Assembly (NCBI GenBank): GCA_028290345.1
Contig: JAQGKB010000146.1
Span: 1 to 17,711, forward strand
Origin: Hyphomicrobiales bacterium
GTDB lineage: Bacteria > Pseudomonadota > Alphaproteobacteria > Rhizobiales > Devosiaceae
Length of the DNA: 17,711 nt
Direction: 5' to 3'
This document shows positions 7,080-16,107 of this stretch, one piece after another. Position 1 is the first letter of the stretch. Every line of letters starts with the position of its first letter. The position numbers and the translations under genes were made by a program. The notes below the pieces were generated by a model that did not search any database, had not been told where the DNA came from, and was given only the letters and a program-made list of their open reading frames with translations.

Positions 7080-7703
7080 CTACTCCGCCCGGGCCTTGCG
7101 CCGGCGGTAGATGAACCAGGCGATAGCGGCCACAACCAGCGCCGCGATGGCAAAATCGGCGAGGTGGAAGGCCGAGCGGATAGCCGGGTTGCTGTCCCAT
7201 TGCTCGCCGAGCACCTGTCCGACATAGGCGAGCAGCAAGCACCAGAGCCACGAGCCGATGAAGCTATAGATCTGGAACTTCCAGACATTCATGCGCGCAA
7301 AGCCTGCCGGCAAGGCGATGAACGTCCTGATTAGCGGCAGCAGCCGCCCGACAAAAATGGTGACCGTTCCGAAGCGATCGAAAAAGCGCTGTGCAGCATC
7401 GATATCGCTGGTATCGAGCAACACATAGCGCCCCCAGCGCTCGACCACCGGCCGGCCGCCCCAGGCGCCAATAGCGTAGGCGATGGTGGAGCCCAGATTG
7501 CAGCCGATTGCGCCGGCGGTTGCCACCCCCAACAGGGTGAAGCGGCCGGTCGAGACCAGATAGCCGGCGAACGGCATGATGATTTCCGATGGCAACGGGA
7601 TGCAAGCCGACTCGATCGCCATGAGGATGACAATGCCGACGTAACCGGTGGCGGAAATGGCGCCGACGATGCCGGACGCTAGCAGGTCAATCAACTGGTT
7701 CAC
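7080..7703 (-). CDS. DedA-family (VTT/SNARE-associated domain) inner-membrane protein
   Basis: The protein has about 207 residues and several membrane helices. It carries the DedA signature: a re-entrant segment with ESACIPLPSEIIMPFAGYLV near the N-terminus, then FFDRFGTVTIFVGRLLPLIR with the conserved R and the ALPAGFARM motif. Family members support membrane homeostasis, and several act as lipid flippases or scramblases for undecaprenyl phosphate or phospholipids. I prefer the GTG at 7703, giving MNQLIDLLASG, because that matches family N-termini. An ATG at 7733 would add ten codons rich in Cys and His that do not look native. Neither start has a strong ribosome site. The C-terminal tail is basic (YRRRKARAE). 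It runs convergent to the secreted hydrolase, and the stops are two bases apart, so there is no room for a terminator between them. Confidence 0.9.
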   Translation of the reverse strand: MNQLIDLLASGIVGAISATGYVGIVILMAIESACIPLPSEIIMPFAGYLVSTGRFTLLGVATAGAIGCNLGSTIAYAIGAWGGRPVVERWGRYVLLDTSDIDAAQRFFDRFGTVTIFVGRLLPLIRTFIALPAGFARMNVWKFQIYSFIGSWLWCLLLAYVGQVLGEQWDSNPAIRSAFHLADFAIAALVVAAIAWFIYRRRKARAE

Positions 7704-7774
7704 GGCATCATCACATGTACAATGGTGCCGCATCCCTACCCGAAGCAGCCCGCCCCGACAACGCGCCCCAGCTT

Positions 7775-7800
7775 AAAAAATTGTAAGGACCGTTCCGGCC
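7775..7800 (-). terminator. Possible terminator downstream of the MucR-type regulator
   Basis: On the minus strand a short 5-bp hairpin (GGCCG-GAA-CGGTC, with one G-T pair, 7788-7800) is followed 7 bases later by six T residues (7775-7780). It lies 50-75 bases after the regulator's stop. The stem is weak and the T-run is offset, so confidence is low. Confidence 0.35.
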
Positions 7801-7849
7801 TGCCCAACCCGGCCCAGTCAGATGTAGGCAGCCCAGCCGAAATACCGGG

Positions 7850-8302
7850 TCAAGCGACGACCTTGGCCTTCCGGCCCTTGGGTGCGGGCACGCCCGCCTT
7901 GCGGCCGAGACCGTTGGATTTGGCGAGCGAGGAGCGGGTCGCGGAATAGTTGGGGGCGACCATCGGGTAGTCCGCTGGCAGCTTCCATTTCTCGCGATAT
8001 TCCTCAGGCGACAGATTGTAGTGCGTGCGCAAGTGCCGCTTGAGCGATTTGAACTTCTTCCCGTCCTCGAGGCAGATGAGATAGTCCGGGGTGATGGATT
8101 TCCGGATCGAGATCGCCGGCTGTAGTTGCTCCTCGACCTCAGCGGCCTGCTCGCCGGCGCTGAGCCCTTGCAGGGCGGCGTAAACGTCGGTCAATAATTT
8201 TGGCAGATCGGAGGCCGCGATGGCGTTGTGCCCGACATAAGCACAAACAATGTCGCTGCTCAGGCCAATCAGGGGATCGCTTTCGCCCTCGGACTCTTCC
8301 AT
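7850..8302 (-). CDS. Ros/MucR-family transcriptional regulator
   Basis: The 150-residue size, the N-terminal oligomerisation half and the C-terminal DNA-binding half match Ros/MucR. These proteins repress exopolysaccharide, virulence, motility and cell-cycle genes in alphaproteobacteria by binding AT-rich DNA. Residues 61-125 carry the hallmark stretch SIRKSITPDYLICLEDGKKF, then KSLKRHLRTHYNLSPEEYRE and the WKLPADYPMVAPNYSATRS end. The finger site reads Cys77-x2-Asp80-x9-His90-x3-His94: the second Cys of Ros is Asp, as in several rhizobial relatives with a CysAspHis2 site or no metal. GAGGAAC precedes the ATG at 8302. An AT-richer segment with a candidate promoter lies upstream. The C-terminal tail is basic (GRKAGVPAPKGRKAK). 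The gene is monocistronic or loosely followed by dedA about 150 bases downstream. Confidence 0.94.
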   Translation of the reverse strand: MEESEGESDPLIGLSSDIVCAYVGHNAIAASDLPKLLTDVYAALQGLSAGEQAAEVEEQLQPAISIRKSITPDYLICLEDGKKFKSLKRHLRTHYNLSPEEYREKWKLPADYPMVAPNYSATRSSLAKSNGLGRKAGVPAPKGRKAKVVA

Positions 8303-8771
8303 CGGATACCGTTCCTCAAATACTGTTCTGGGTGCAACTTACGCAACCGCTTTACTAGGTCAATTTCTTTCTCGCGGGGCACACAATAAAAGTGGCCTCG
8401 CTCGAGCACGTGAGAAGCCTTTCTTGCAACGCGACATCGGCCGTCATGGTTCAATAAGAGTTTCTCCCGCCTCGCCATTTGGGCAAGACACGACCCGGAC
8501 ATGAAGAAAGTGCGCCTCGACTGCGCTCGTCTGCGGCCAATCTCGAAAACTGTTGCTGGAGCGCTTGGGCACCGGGGAGTCGCCTGTGCAACTTCGCATT
8601 GACGAGCAAACGATTCGGCTTGGGCTATCATGGGGCAAAATCTTTCTGTCGAGACTCCTGACACCGGCAGCCCCATTTCTGGAATCCATTTCCTCCGTTG
8701 CAGGCTTTATCCAAGACTGTGACTGCCGAGCGTGCCAAACTAGTGGAAATACACCCGGAGAGGAGCAAGCC
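8303..8771. other. 469-base gap without a convincing gene
   Basis: This divergent intergenic region separates the MucR-type gene from the alpha/beta hydrolase and should hold both promoters. It looks less GC-rich than the flanking genes. Open frames exist on both strands (a minus frame across 8269-8676, and a plus frame from 8553 running into the hydrolase), but they have no recognisable domains and no ribosome sites. The plus frame between about 8535 and 8660 reads SRKLLLERLGTGESPVQLRI, which could be a relic of a small hypothetical gene; I cannot assign it. Confidence 0.4.
8336..8363 (-). promoter_or_regulatory. Candidate sigma-70-type promoter of the MucR-type gene
   Basis: On the minus strand TTGACC (8363-8358) is followed after 16 bases by TAAGTT (8341-8336), placed 34 bases before the ATG. 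The -35 matches consensus at five of six positions and the -10 is poor. Members of this regulator family commonly repress their own promoter, but no operator can be defined here. Confidence 0.35.
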
Positions 8772-9632
8772 ATGTCTGATGTCATTGGGTCGCCTACCAT
8801 CACCGAGCATGAAGCCCAGCAAGTGGAACTTGCGAACGCCACCAGCAAGCCGGCCGTGATGTTCGTTCACGGCCTCTGGCTGTTGCCCAGCAGTTGGGAC
8901 CGTTGGGCGAGGCTGTTCGAAGAGGCCGGATTTACCGCATTGACGCCGGGCTGGCCCGACGACCCGGATACGGTCGACGAGGCGAACGCCAATCCCGAAG
9001 TGTTCGCCCACAAATCCGTCGGCCAGGTTGCCGACCATTTCGATCAGATCGTCAGCGGCCTGGAGCAGAAACCGGTGATCATCGGTCACTCCTTCGGCGG
9101 GCTGCTGGCGCAGATACTCGCGGGCCGCGGCCTTGCCCGCGTCAGCGTCGCGATCGATCCGGCGCCGTTCCGCGGGGTCCTGCCCCTGCCCTTTTCCTCA
9201 CTGAAATCGGCTTGGCCGGTGCTGGGAAATCCCGCCAATCGCAATCGTGCGGTGCCGCTGACCTATGATCAGTTCCGCTACGGCTTTGCCAATGCGGTCA
9301 GCGAGACCGAGGCGAAGGAACTTTACGAAAATTTTGCGGTCCCCGCCTCAGGCAAGCCGCTGTTCCAGGCGGCAGCGGCCAACGTCAACCCGTGGACCGA
9401 AGCGCAGGTCAATACCGCCAATCCGGACCGAGGGCCGCTGCTGATCATCTCTGGCGAGAAGGACCATACGGTTCCGCGCGCCATCGCCGAAGCCTCGTAC
9501 CACCAGTACAAGCATAACCCGGGCGTGACGGAGTTCGTCGAGATGCCCGGTCGGGGCCACGCGCTCACTATCGACAGCGGCTGGCGCGAAGTCGCAGAAA
9601 CCGCGCTGGCCTTCGCCAAGCGGTTCGTTTGA
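8772..9632 (+). CDS. Cytoplasmic alpha/beta hydrolase
   Basis: The 286-residue protein starts at the ATG preceded by GGAGAGGAG (8757-8765) with 6 bases spacing. The same frame is open back to 8553, but the upstream residues do not resemble the family. The fold is clear: VMFVHGLWL (about 29-37) with the HG oxyanion motif, nucleophile elbow GHSFGG with Ser107, LLIISGEKDHTVP with Asp231, and GRGHALT with His263 complete the triad. There is no signal peptide. It resembles the broad group of non-haem chloroperoxidase/esterase-type hydrolases, but nothing fixes its substrate. It appears monocistronic, with a hairpin just after its stop and the convergent phosphoesterase beyond. Confidence 0.9.
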   Translation: MSDVIGSPTITEHEAQQVELANATSKPAVMFVHGLWLLPSSWDRWARLFEEAGFTALTPGWPDDPDTVDEANANPEVFAHKSVGQVADHFDQIVSGLEQKPVIIGHSFGGLLAQILAGRGLARVSVAIDPAPFRGVLPLPFSSLKSAWPVLGNPANRNRAVPLTYDQFRYGFANAVSETEAKELYENFAVPASGKPLFQAAAANVNPWTEAQVNTANPDRGPLLIISGEKDHTVPRAIAEASYHQYKHNPGVTEFVEMPGRGHALTIDSGWREVAETALAFAKRFV

Positions 9633-9644
9633 TTTGAACGTCAG

Positions 9645-9669
9645 GTAGGCGGACCGCTGGCCCGCCTAC
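9645..9669. terminator. Bidirectional hairpin between convergent genes
   Basis: GTAGGCGG (9645-9652), a 9-base loop, then CCGCCTAC (9662-9669) form a perfect 8-bp stem 12 bases after the hydrolase stop. It lies between two convergent genes, so it could end transcription from both sides. No T-run flanks it on either strand, so it may instead only slow polymerase or protect the mRNA ends. Confidence 0.5.
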
Positions 9670-9732
9670 TCACGCACCACTGCCGCCGAACGCCGCGCGA
9701 CCGAGAGCCAGCCGACGAAGGTCTTGGCCGAT

Positions 9733-10572
9733 TCACTCGGGCTTGGTGACGTTTGCAACCGTCGAGGCCCGCTCGCTGGTGATCCACGCGTCGCCGTTCC
9801 ACTCGCGCACCGTCACGGTGATGACGCCGTTCACGATATCGATGACATTATAGGCGTTCGGCTCGCCCCGGAGCCGGGTCGAGATCGTTGACGACGCCTG
9901 CGCAATGAGGATGGGCGCGACCGCCGCCTCGCGGGGGCCACTCGGTTCCCCCTCCCGGATTTCCCGCTCGTGCTTACGCACATAGGACAGATGGAAATGG
10001 CCGGAGAGCACGAGCCGCACGCCGAGGCGGCCAAAGGCCTCAAGGGCGCGATCGGCATGTTCGACGTTCCGCATCGGCTTGAGCATCGGGCCCTCGGGCA
10101 GCAGCAGCGGATGGTGCGCGACGACCACCCGCACAGCATCATCCGGCGCCGCGGCGAAGCGTGCTTCCAGGTCGCGGAGCTGATAGCGGCTGATCGAGCC
10201 CTGCGCCCAATCGAGGCTCGGCCGTAGGCGGCGCGAGGTCTTGATGCCGGCAATGGCCACGCCATCGACGTTGAGGAAAGGTTCGATGTCGTCGGCGATG
10301 AAGCGGCGGTAGTTTCCATAAGGATCGAGGAACCGCTTCAGGAGATTGATCGCCGGCACATCGTGATTGCCCGGCACCGCCAGGACCGGCGCGGTCAACG
10401 TGTCGAGGAAAGCACGGGCCTCGGCGAATTCGGCGGAGCTGCCAACCATGGTGAAATCACCGCTGACGACGACCAGATCGGGGTTCTGGCCGGCAATGTC
10501 GGCGGCCAACTGCCCAGCGACCCGCTCATCGTGATGGCCGAAGTGCAAATCCGATAGATGTGTTATGCGCAA
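9733..10572 (-). CDS. Calcineurin-like metallophosphoesterase
   Basis: This 279-residue protein has all the di-metal phosphoesterase motifs in order: Asp8-x-His10 (SDLHFG), GD at 38-39 (VVSGDF), GNHD at 68-71, VVVAHHPLL in the middle and SGHFH near residue 190. It lacks a signal peptide, so it acts in the cytoplasm. The start is a TTG at 10572, which gives the canonical MRITHLSDLH opening; no ATG is available at that site. GAGG lies about 10 bases upstream, inside the end of the kinase gene. Only 5 bases separate it from the lipid-kinase stop, so the two are almost certainly co-transcribed and perhaps coupled. Relatives include cyclic-nucleotide and lipid-phosphate phosphodiesterases. With a lipid kinase as partner, a phospholipid-derived substrate is a reasonable guess, but it is only inference. 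Confidence 0.92.
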   Translation of the reverse strand: MRITHLSDLHFGHHDERVAGQLAADIAGQNPDLVVVSGDFTMVGSSAEFAEARAFLDTLTAPVLAVPGNHDVPAINLLKRFLDPYGNYRRFIADDIEPFLNVDGVAIAGIKTSRRLRPSLDWAQGSISRYQLRDLEARFAAAPDDAVRVVVAHHPLLLPEGPMLKPMRNVEHADRALEAFGRLGVRLVLSGHFHLSYVRKHEREIREGEPSGPREAAVAPILIAQASSTISTRLRGEPNAYNVIDIVNGVITVTVREWNGDAWITSERASTVANVTKPE

Positions 10573-10577
10573 GGCAT

Positions 10578-11546
10578 TCAGGCCTCGACGGTCGCTGCCG
10601 GCGTGCTTTCATCAGGTACGGCTGCCTCGGGTACGGCTGTCTCGGCCCTCGAGGGTGCCAGCACCCAAAGCGCGCCGGGTCGGATCTTGAAATGCAGCGG
10701 AACCTCGAACGTTTCGACCTCCCCGTCAATCATCACCTTTATCGGCGACTTGCGGGTGCGGATGGTGACCGAGTTGACGTTCTCTATCTCGAGCGCCTCA
10801 TCGTGGCGCCAATTGCCCATCAGCATGCCAAGGGTCAGCCGGACGAGATCGCGGATGGTCAGGTGCTTGAGCACATAGAGGCTGAGGCTGCCGCCATCCA
10901 GGCGTTCGCGCGAGAAGAAGCGACCTGGGCCCTCGGCGTAGTCATTGTCGGCGACGGCGATGGCGATCACGCGCTCCACTCGGGTTTCGCCGCTGCGGTA
11001 TTTGATCTCGACCGCGATGCGCCGGGTGCGGAGCAGCCGGCGGAAGAAATAGCGGACGAAGCCGATCTTGACCGACAGTTCGCTCCGGCCCCGGATCTTT
11101 TCCCGCCCGGCTGCAACGCCGGGGATGAAGCCGATGACGACCTTGTGGAGGAATGTCCGCCCGTTCGCCTCGCCTACATCGATGCGTCGCGGCTGCATTG
11201 TCTCCAGCGCCGCGATCCATTGGCCGAGATCGAGCGGCAGGCGAAGGTCGCGGGCCAGGAGGTTGATGGTCCCAAGCGGCAGGACGGCAAGAACTGTATC
11301 GGTATCGACGATGGCGCTGGCGATGGCAGTGGCCGTACCGTCTCCGCCGGCCGCCACGATGACGTCGGCGCCGCTGGCCTTCGCCCGTTCAATGCGATTG
11401 GCCAGAGGTTCATCTGTATCGCCGTCGAGCGTGACCGAATGTCCGGCGTCGCTAAAGCGCTGCTGCAGAGTTTCTGGGGTAATGCCCAGCGCATTTGCCG
11501 TGCCCGATCGTGCATTCAAAACCACATAGTAGTTTTTCTGAGACAT
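10578..11546 (-). CDS. Diacylglycerol kinase family lipid kinase
   Basis: This 322-residue protein belongs to the DAGK catalytic-domain family (DagK/YegS/BmrU type), which phosphorylates diacylglycerol, sphingoid or related lipids with ATP at the membrane surface. Visible are the N-terminal NARSG loop (residues 11-15), the nucleotide-binding GGDGT (67-71) after DVIVAA, and PLGTINLLARDL (about 91-102), the family's PxGTxNxxA motif. A late VMIDGE matches the conserved DGE of the C-terminal beta domain. The last 25 residues are an Ala/Pro/Val-rich tail with a five-residue repeat (ETAVP/EAAVP), which looks like an unstructured addition. It lies 5 bases before the metallophosphoesterase on the same strand. 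A TTG-started partner in this configuration suggests lower or coupled expression of the second gene. The in vivo lipid is unknown. Confidence 0.93.
   Translation of the reverse strand: MSQKNYYVVLNARSGTANALGITPETLQQRFSDAGHSVTLDGDTDEPLANRIERAKASGADVIVAAGGDGTATAIASAIVDTDTVLAVLPLGTINLLARDLRLPLDLGQWIAALETMQPRRIDVGEANGRTFLHKVVIGFIPGVAAGREKIRGRSELSVKIGFVRYFFRRLLRTRRIAVEIKYRSGETRVERVIAIAVADNDYAEGPGRFFSRERLDGGSLSLYVLKHLTIRDLVRLTLGMLMGNWRHDEALEIENVNSVTIRTRKSPIKVMIDGEVETFEVPLHFKIRPGALWVLAPSRAETAVPEAAVPDESTPAATVEA
10615..10644 (-). repeat. 15-bp tandem repeat in the kinase tail
   Basis: Two adjacent 15-base units (10615-10629 and 10630-10644) differ by one base and, on the minus strand, encode the pentapeptides EAAVP and ETAVP in the C-terminal tail of the lipid kinase. 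It is an in-frame microduplication just before the stop. Confidence 0.8.
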
Positions 11547-11618
11547 GAGCCACCATTTCGGAAGAGTTGCAGCTCAACGCACGGGTCGCCGGGTTGGTTC
11601 AATACTGGGCTGGAGCCA

Positions 11619-11653
11619 ATTGGGCCGGGTGCTCAATTGTGCGCCCGGCCAAT
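11619..11653 (-). terminator. Hairpin downstream of katE
   Basis: ATTGGGCCGGG (11619-11629) pairs with CCCGGCCAAT (11644-11653), giving a 10-bp stem with one bulged G and a 14-base loop. It stands 12 bases after the catalase stop on the minus strand and about 70 bases before the lipid-kinase start. It therefore probably separates the katE transcript from the kinase-phosphoesterase operon. No T-run follows. Confidence 0.5.
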
Positions 11654-11665
11654 ATTGCAGTCGAG

Positions 11666-13783
<2,118 letters not shown>

Positions 13784-13790
13784 GCCGCTT

Positions 13791-13794
13791 CTCC
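13791..13794 (-). promoter_or_regulatory. Ribosome binding site deciding the katE start
   Basis: GGAG on the minus strand, 7 bases before the ATG at 13783, favours that start (MARNAGKG) over the in-frame ATG at 13822. Confidence 0.6.
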
Positions 13795-13824
13795 ACGCTG
13801 ATCGATGAATTGCCGTGCACAATT

Positions 13825-13849
13825 AAGCCGCCGTCGCGACTTTCGTTCC
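13825..13849 (-). promoter_or_regulatory. Possible EcfG (general stress sigma) promoter of katE
   Basis: On the minus strand GGAAC (13849-13845) is followed after exactly 16 bases by GCTT (13828-13825), about 40 bases before the katE ATG. EcfG promoters in alphaproteobacteria read GGAAC-N16/17-cGTT. The -35 matches fully, the -10 only in its TT. Control of katE by the general stress response is common in the group, so the site is plausible but unproven. Confidence 0.3.
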
Positions 13850-13890
13850 CGCGATAGGCGTGAGGCTACCGGGGCCGGACTGGGGGTTGC

Positions 13891-14313
13891 CTAGAGGGGC
13901 CGGATAGCGGGATCGAGCCGTTCCGGATGGCGCGCGCCGCGCGGTTGCACGCGGGCGGTCTGGGCGGCGCGGTTCACCATCTCACAGAGATCATCGACCG
14001 CGTAGGGCTTGCTGAGCACCGGCAGTTCACCAAAACCGTCCGGCAAGGTGCTGGAGGCATAGCCCGTCGTCAACACCACGCTAATCCCGAGTTCGCGGCA
14101 GCGATGTGCGATTGGAACGCTGGTCTCAGAACCGAGCTTAACGTCGAGCAGGGTCAAATGCGGTCGCAAATTCAAGAGCTTCAACGCTTCAGGGACGGTG
14201 TAGGCAACCCCGACGATGTCATAGCCGCGCTCGGAAAGGATGTCCTCGATGGCGACCGCTATCAGCGCTTCATCCTCGACGATCAGAACGCGGGCATGAG
14301 AAGGAACAGACAT
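13891..14313 (-). CDS. Single-domain response regulator (CheY-like receiver)
   Basis: The product is 140 residues from the ATG at 14313, which has GGAGAG upstream with suitable spacing. The ATG at 14328 has AGGA directly abutting and is less likely. It is one receiver domain: acidic pair Glu13-Asp14-Glu15, phosphoacceptor Asp57 (LTLLDVKLG), Thr83 in LTTGYAS and Lys102 in LSKPY. After the receiver there is only a short basic tail (RVQPRGARHPERLDPAIRPL) and no output domain. It therefore either signals by protein contact or acts as a phosphate sink. It is transcribed divergently from the FixL-like kinase and may compete with the FixJ-like regulator for phosphoryl groups. It resembles the many stand-alone receivers of Bradyrhizobium-type genomes. 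Confidence 0.9.
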   Translation of the reverse strand: MSVPSHARVLIVEDEALIAVAIEDILSERGYDIVGVAYTVPEALKLLNLRPHLTLLDVKLGSETSVPIAHRCRELGISVVLTTGYASSTLPDGFGELPVLSKPYAVDDLCEMVNRAAQTARVQPRGARHPERLDPAIRPL

Positions 14314-14502
14314 CAGTCCGCTCTCCATTCCTGGGAAGCGCTCAAAATAGCGGCCCGGAACGTGGAATGCGACTCAACACCGGGTACGGAAACGAACCAA
14401 ACTTCGCCGTGCATCCCACACAGAAAACAGCAAAATGGACCTCGGCGCGGCGGCACGGATTTAGTGCGCGCGAATGCCCTTGCGTGCTGCTCGCCCCGGG
14501 CA

Positions 14503-14518
14503 CACAATACTCGTTGTG
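14503..14518. promoter_or_regulatory. Palindromic operator candidate CACAA-N6-TTGTG
   Basis: A perfect 5-bp inverted repeat CACAA-TACTCG-TTGTG lies in the 297-base region between the divergent receiver gene and the FixL-like kinase, 93 bases before the kinase ATG. Size and spacing suit a dimeric regulator. It is not a FixK/FNR box (TTGAT-N4-ATCAA), and none was found in this region. The remainder of the region holds no gene. Confidence 0.35.
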
Positions 14519-14599
14519 AATGGAGCGATTTGTCCGGCACCTCACGCGCCGATTGTTGCCGACGGTGGCGGTTCTCGTCATTCTAAGCGTTGAGCAGCC

Positions 14600-14603
14600 G
14601 GAG
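14600..14603 (+). promoter_or_regulatory. Ribosome binding site deciding the kinase start
   Basis: GGAG stands 7 bases before the ATG at 14611 and supports that start over the in-frame TTG at 14590. Confidence 0.6.
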
Positions 14604-14610
14604 CGTCCAA

Positions 14611-16107
14611 ATGCGGCCAACGAACGATTACTCCGATTGGACGACGGTGCTCCGCGGTCGCACTGTGCTGGCCTACGCGCTGGCCGGTGGGGCAATTCTC
14701 ATCACGTTCCTGTTGCGGGCGGGGATCAACGGTATCCTCCCGGGGTCGGCCGTGGGGCTGCTCTTTACCCCTGCCATCCTGGTCGGAGCGATGCTCGGCG
14801 GCCTCGCGCCCGGCCTTTTCTCCACTTTCGCGGCCCTGCCCTTCATCTACTTCTTCATGGCCCAGCGCGGCGACGTGTCGCCGGCCGCCAACCTCATCTT
14901 GTTCACGCTGGTTGGAATGACCATCGCCTGGATGGGCGGATCGTTCCGGCGCGCGCGCCTCACTTCGCACGAGACCACGCTGGCACTACGGCGGCGCGAG
15001 GCGCACCTGCAATCCGTGCTCGATACGGTGCCCGATGCGACCGTGGTGATCCGGACCAACGGCACGATCATCTCCTTCAATTCCGCCGCCGTGCGCCAAT
15101 TCGGCTATACGCCCGACGAGGTCATTGGCTGGAATGTCGACATGTTGATGCCCACGCCCTATCGCGAGCAGCACGACGGCTATCTTGCGCGGTATCTGCA
15201 AACCGGCGAGAAGCGCATCATCGGCGCAGATCGCGTGGTCACCGGGCGGCGCAAGGATGGTTCGACCTTTCCGATGAGCCTTGCGGTGGGGGAAACCCGG
15301 TCCGGCGGCGAGGTCTATTTCACCGGCTTCATCCGCGATCTCACCGAGCGCGAAGAAAGCGCCGCCCGGCTGGACCAGGCCCAGAACGAATTGGCGCGGC
15401 TGGCGCGGCTCAACGAATTGGGTGAAATGGCCTCGACGCTAGCGCACGAACTCAACCAGCCGCTCTCGGCTATCGCCAATTACGTGCAGGGTTGCAGCAA
15501 GCTGCTGGAAAAAGTCGACGAGGAATACGCCGCGCGCATGCGTGGTGCCCTCGATGAAACCGCCAAGCAGGCACTCCGTGCCGGCGACATCATCCGGCAC
15601 CTGCGCGAGTTCGTGACGCGCGGGGAAACCGAAAGGCGCCCCGAGGACATCAAGAAACTGGTCGAGGAGGCTGGGGCCCTCGCCTTGGTCGGCTCACGCG
15701 AGTGCGGCGTGAAGTCGGTGTTCGAGTTCGGCTCGGAGAGCGGCATCGTCCTCGCCGACCGCGTGCAGGTGCAGCAGGTGCTGATCAACCTGATGCGCAA
15801 TGCCATGGAGGCGATGCGCGACAGCGACCGTCGCGAGTTGATCATTCGTACGCATGAACTGGCGGACGAGACCATGGCCGTCGAAGTGTCGGACACGGGC
15901 CCGGGGATTTCGGACGAGATCGCGGCGAAGCTGTTCCAGCCGTTCGTTACCACCAAGCCGGGCGGCATGGGGATTGGACTGTCGATCTCCAAGCGCATCA
16001 TCGAATCCCATGGCGGGCAACTCACGGTGGCTACGAATGAAGCTGGCGGAGCCACTTTCGTTTTCACCCTGCCAACGACTGCGGAGAGGGAAATTGGATC
16101 GCCCTGA
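14611..16107 (+). CDS. fixL: FixL-like membrane-bound haem-PAS sensor histidine kinase
   Basis: The 498-residue protein has about four N-terminal membrane segments (residues 19-112), a PAS domain (about 127-250), a HisKA dimerisation helix and an HATPase domain. The PAS part closely follows FixL: LMPTPYREQHDGYLARY, then RVVTGRRKDGSTFPM and FTGFIRDLTERE. His188 is the counterpart of the haem ligand (Bradyrhizobium FixL His200). Arg194 and Arg208 fall at the same offsets (+6, +20) as FixL Arg206 and the O2-contacting Arg220, and Ile203 and Leu224 match other pocket positions. The H-box is ASTLAHELNQPLSA with phosphoacceptor His279. The G-boxes DTGPGI and GGMGIGLSISK are intact near the C-terminus. 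Oxygen-regulated autophosphorylation is therefore the best prediction. It overlaps the next gene by 14 bases. Whether it serves nitrogen fixation, microaerobic respiration or another purpose is not visible. Confidence 0.92.
   Translation: MRPTNDYSDWTTVLRGRTVLAYALAGGAILITFLLRAGINGILPGSAVGLLFTPAILVGAMLGGLAPGLFSTFAALPFIYFFMAQRGDVSPAANLILFTLVGMTIAWMGGSFRRARLTSHETTLALRRREAHLQSVLDTVPDATVVIRTNGTIISFNSAAVRQFGYTPDEVIGWNVDMLMPTPYREQHDGYLARYLQTGEKRIIGADRVVTGRRKDGSTFPMSLAVGETRSGGEVYFTGFIRDLTEREESAARLDQAQNELARLARLNELGEMASTLAHELNQPLSAIANYVQGCSKLLEKVDEEYAARMRGALDETAKQALRAGDIIRHLREFVTRGETERRPEDIKKLVEEAGALALVGSRECGVKSVFEFGSESGIVLADRVQVQQVLINLMRNAMEAMRDSDRRELIIRTHELADETMAVEVSDTGPGISDEIAAKLFQPFVTTKPGGMGIGLSISKRIIESHGGQLTVATNEAGGATFVFTLPTTAEREIGSP
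16083..16090 (+). promoter_or_regulatory. Ribosome binding site for the TTG-started FixJ-like gene
   Basis: GGAGAGGG, inside the 3' end of the kinase gene, precedes the TTG at 16094 with good spacing and decides this unusual start; no ATG exists before the receiver motif. Confidence 0.7.

Noticed and set aside
8597..8640. TTGACG and TATCAT upstream of the 8772 hydrolase as a promoter
   Set aside because: The spacer is 21 bases, too long for a sigma-70-type promoter.
8269..8676. Minus-strand open frame of 135 codons in the gap upstream of the MucR-type gene
   Set aside because: It has no recognisable domain, no ribosome site, and overlaps the 5' end of the regulator gene; composition does not look coding.
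14329..14610. Search for a FixK/FNR box (TTGAT-N4-ATCAA) upstream of the FixL-like operon
   Set aside because: No match or near match was found by eye on either strand.
15854..16093. Upstream extension of the FixJ-like frame inside the kinase gene
   Set aside because: It is a shadow of the kinase ATPase domain; the receiver begins right after the TTG at 16094 with a good ribosome site.
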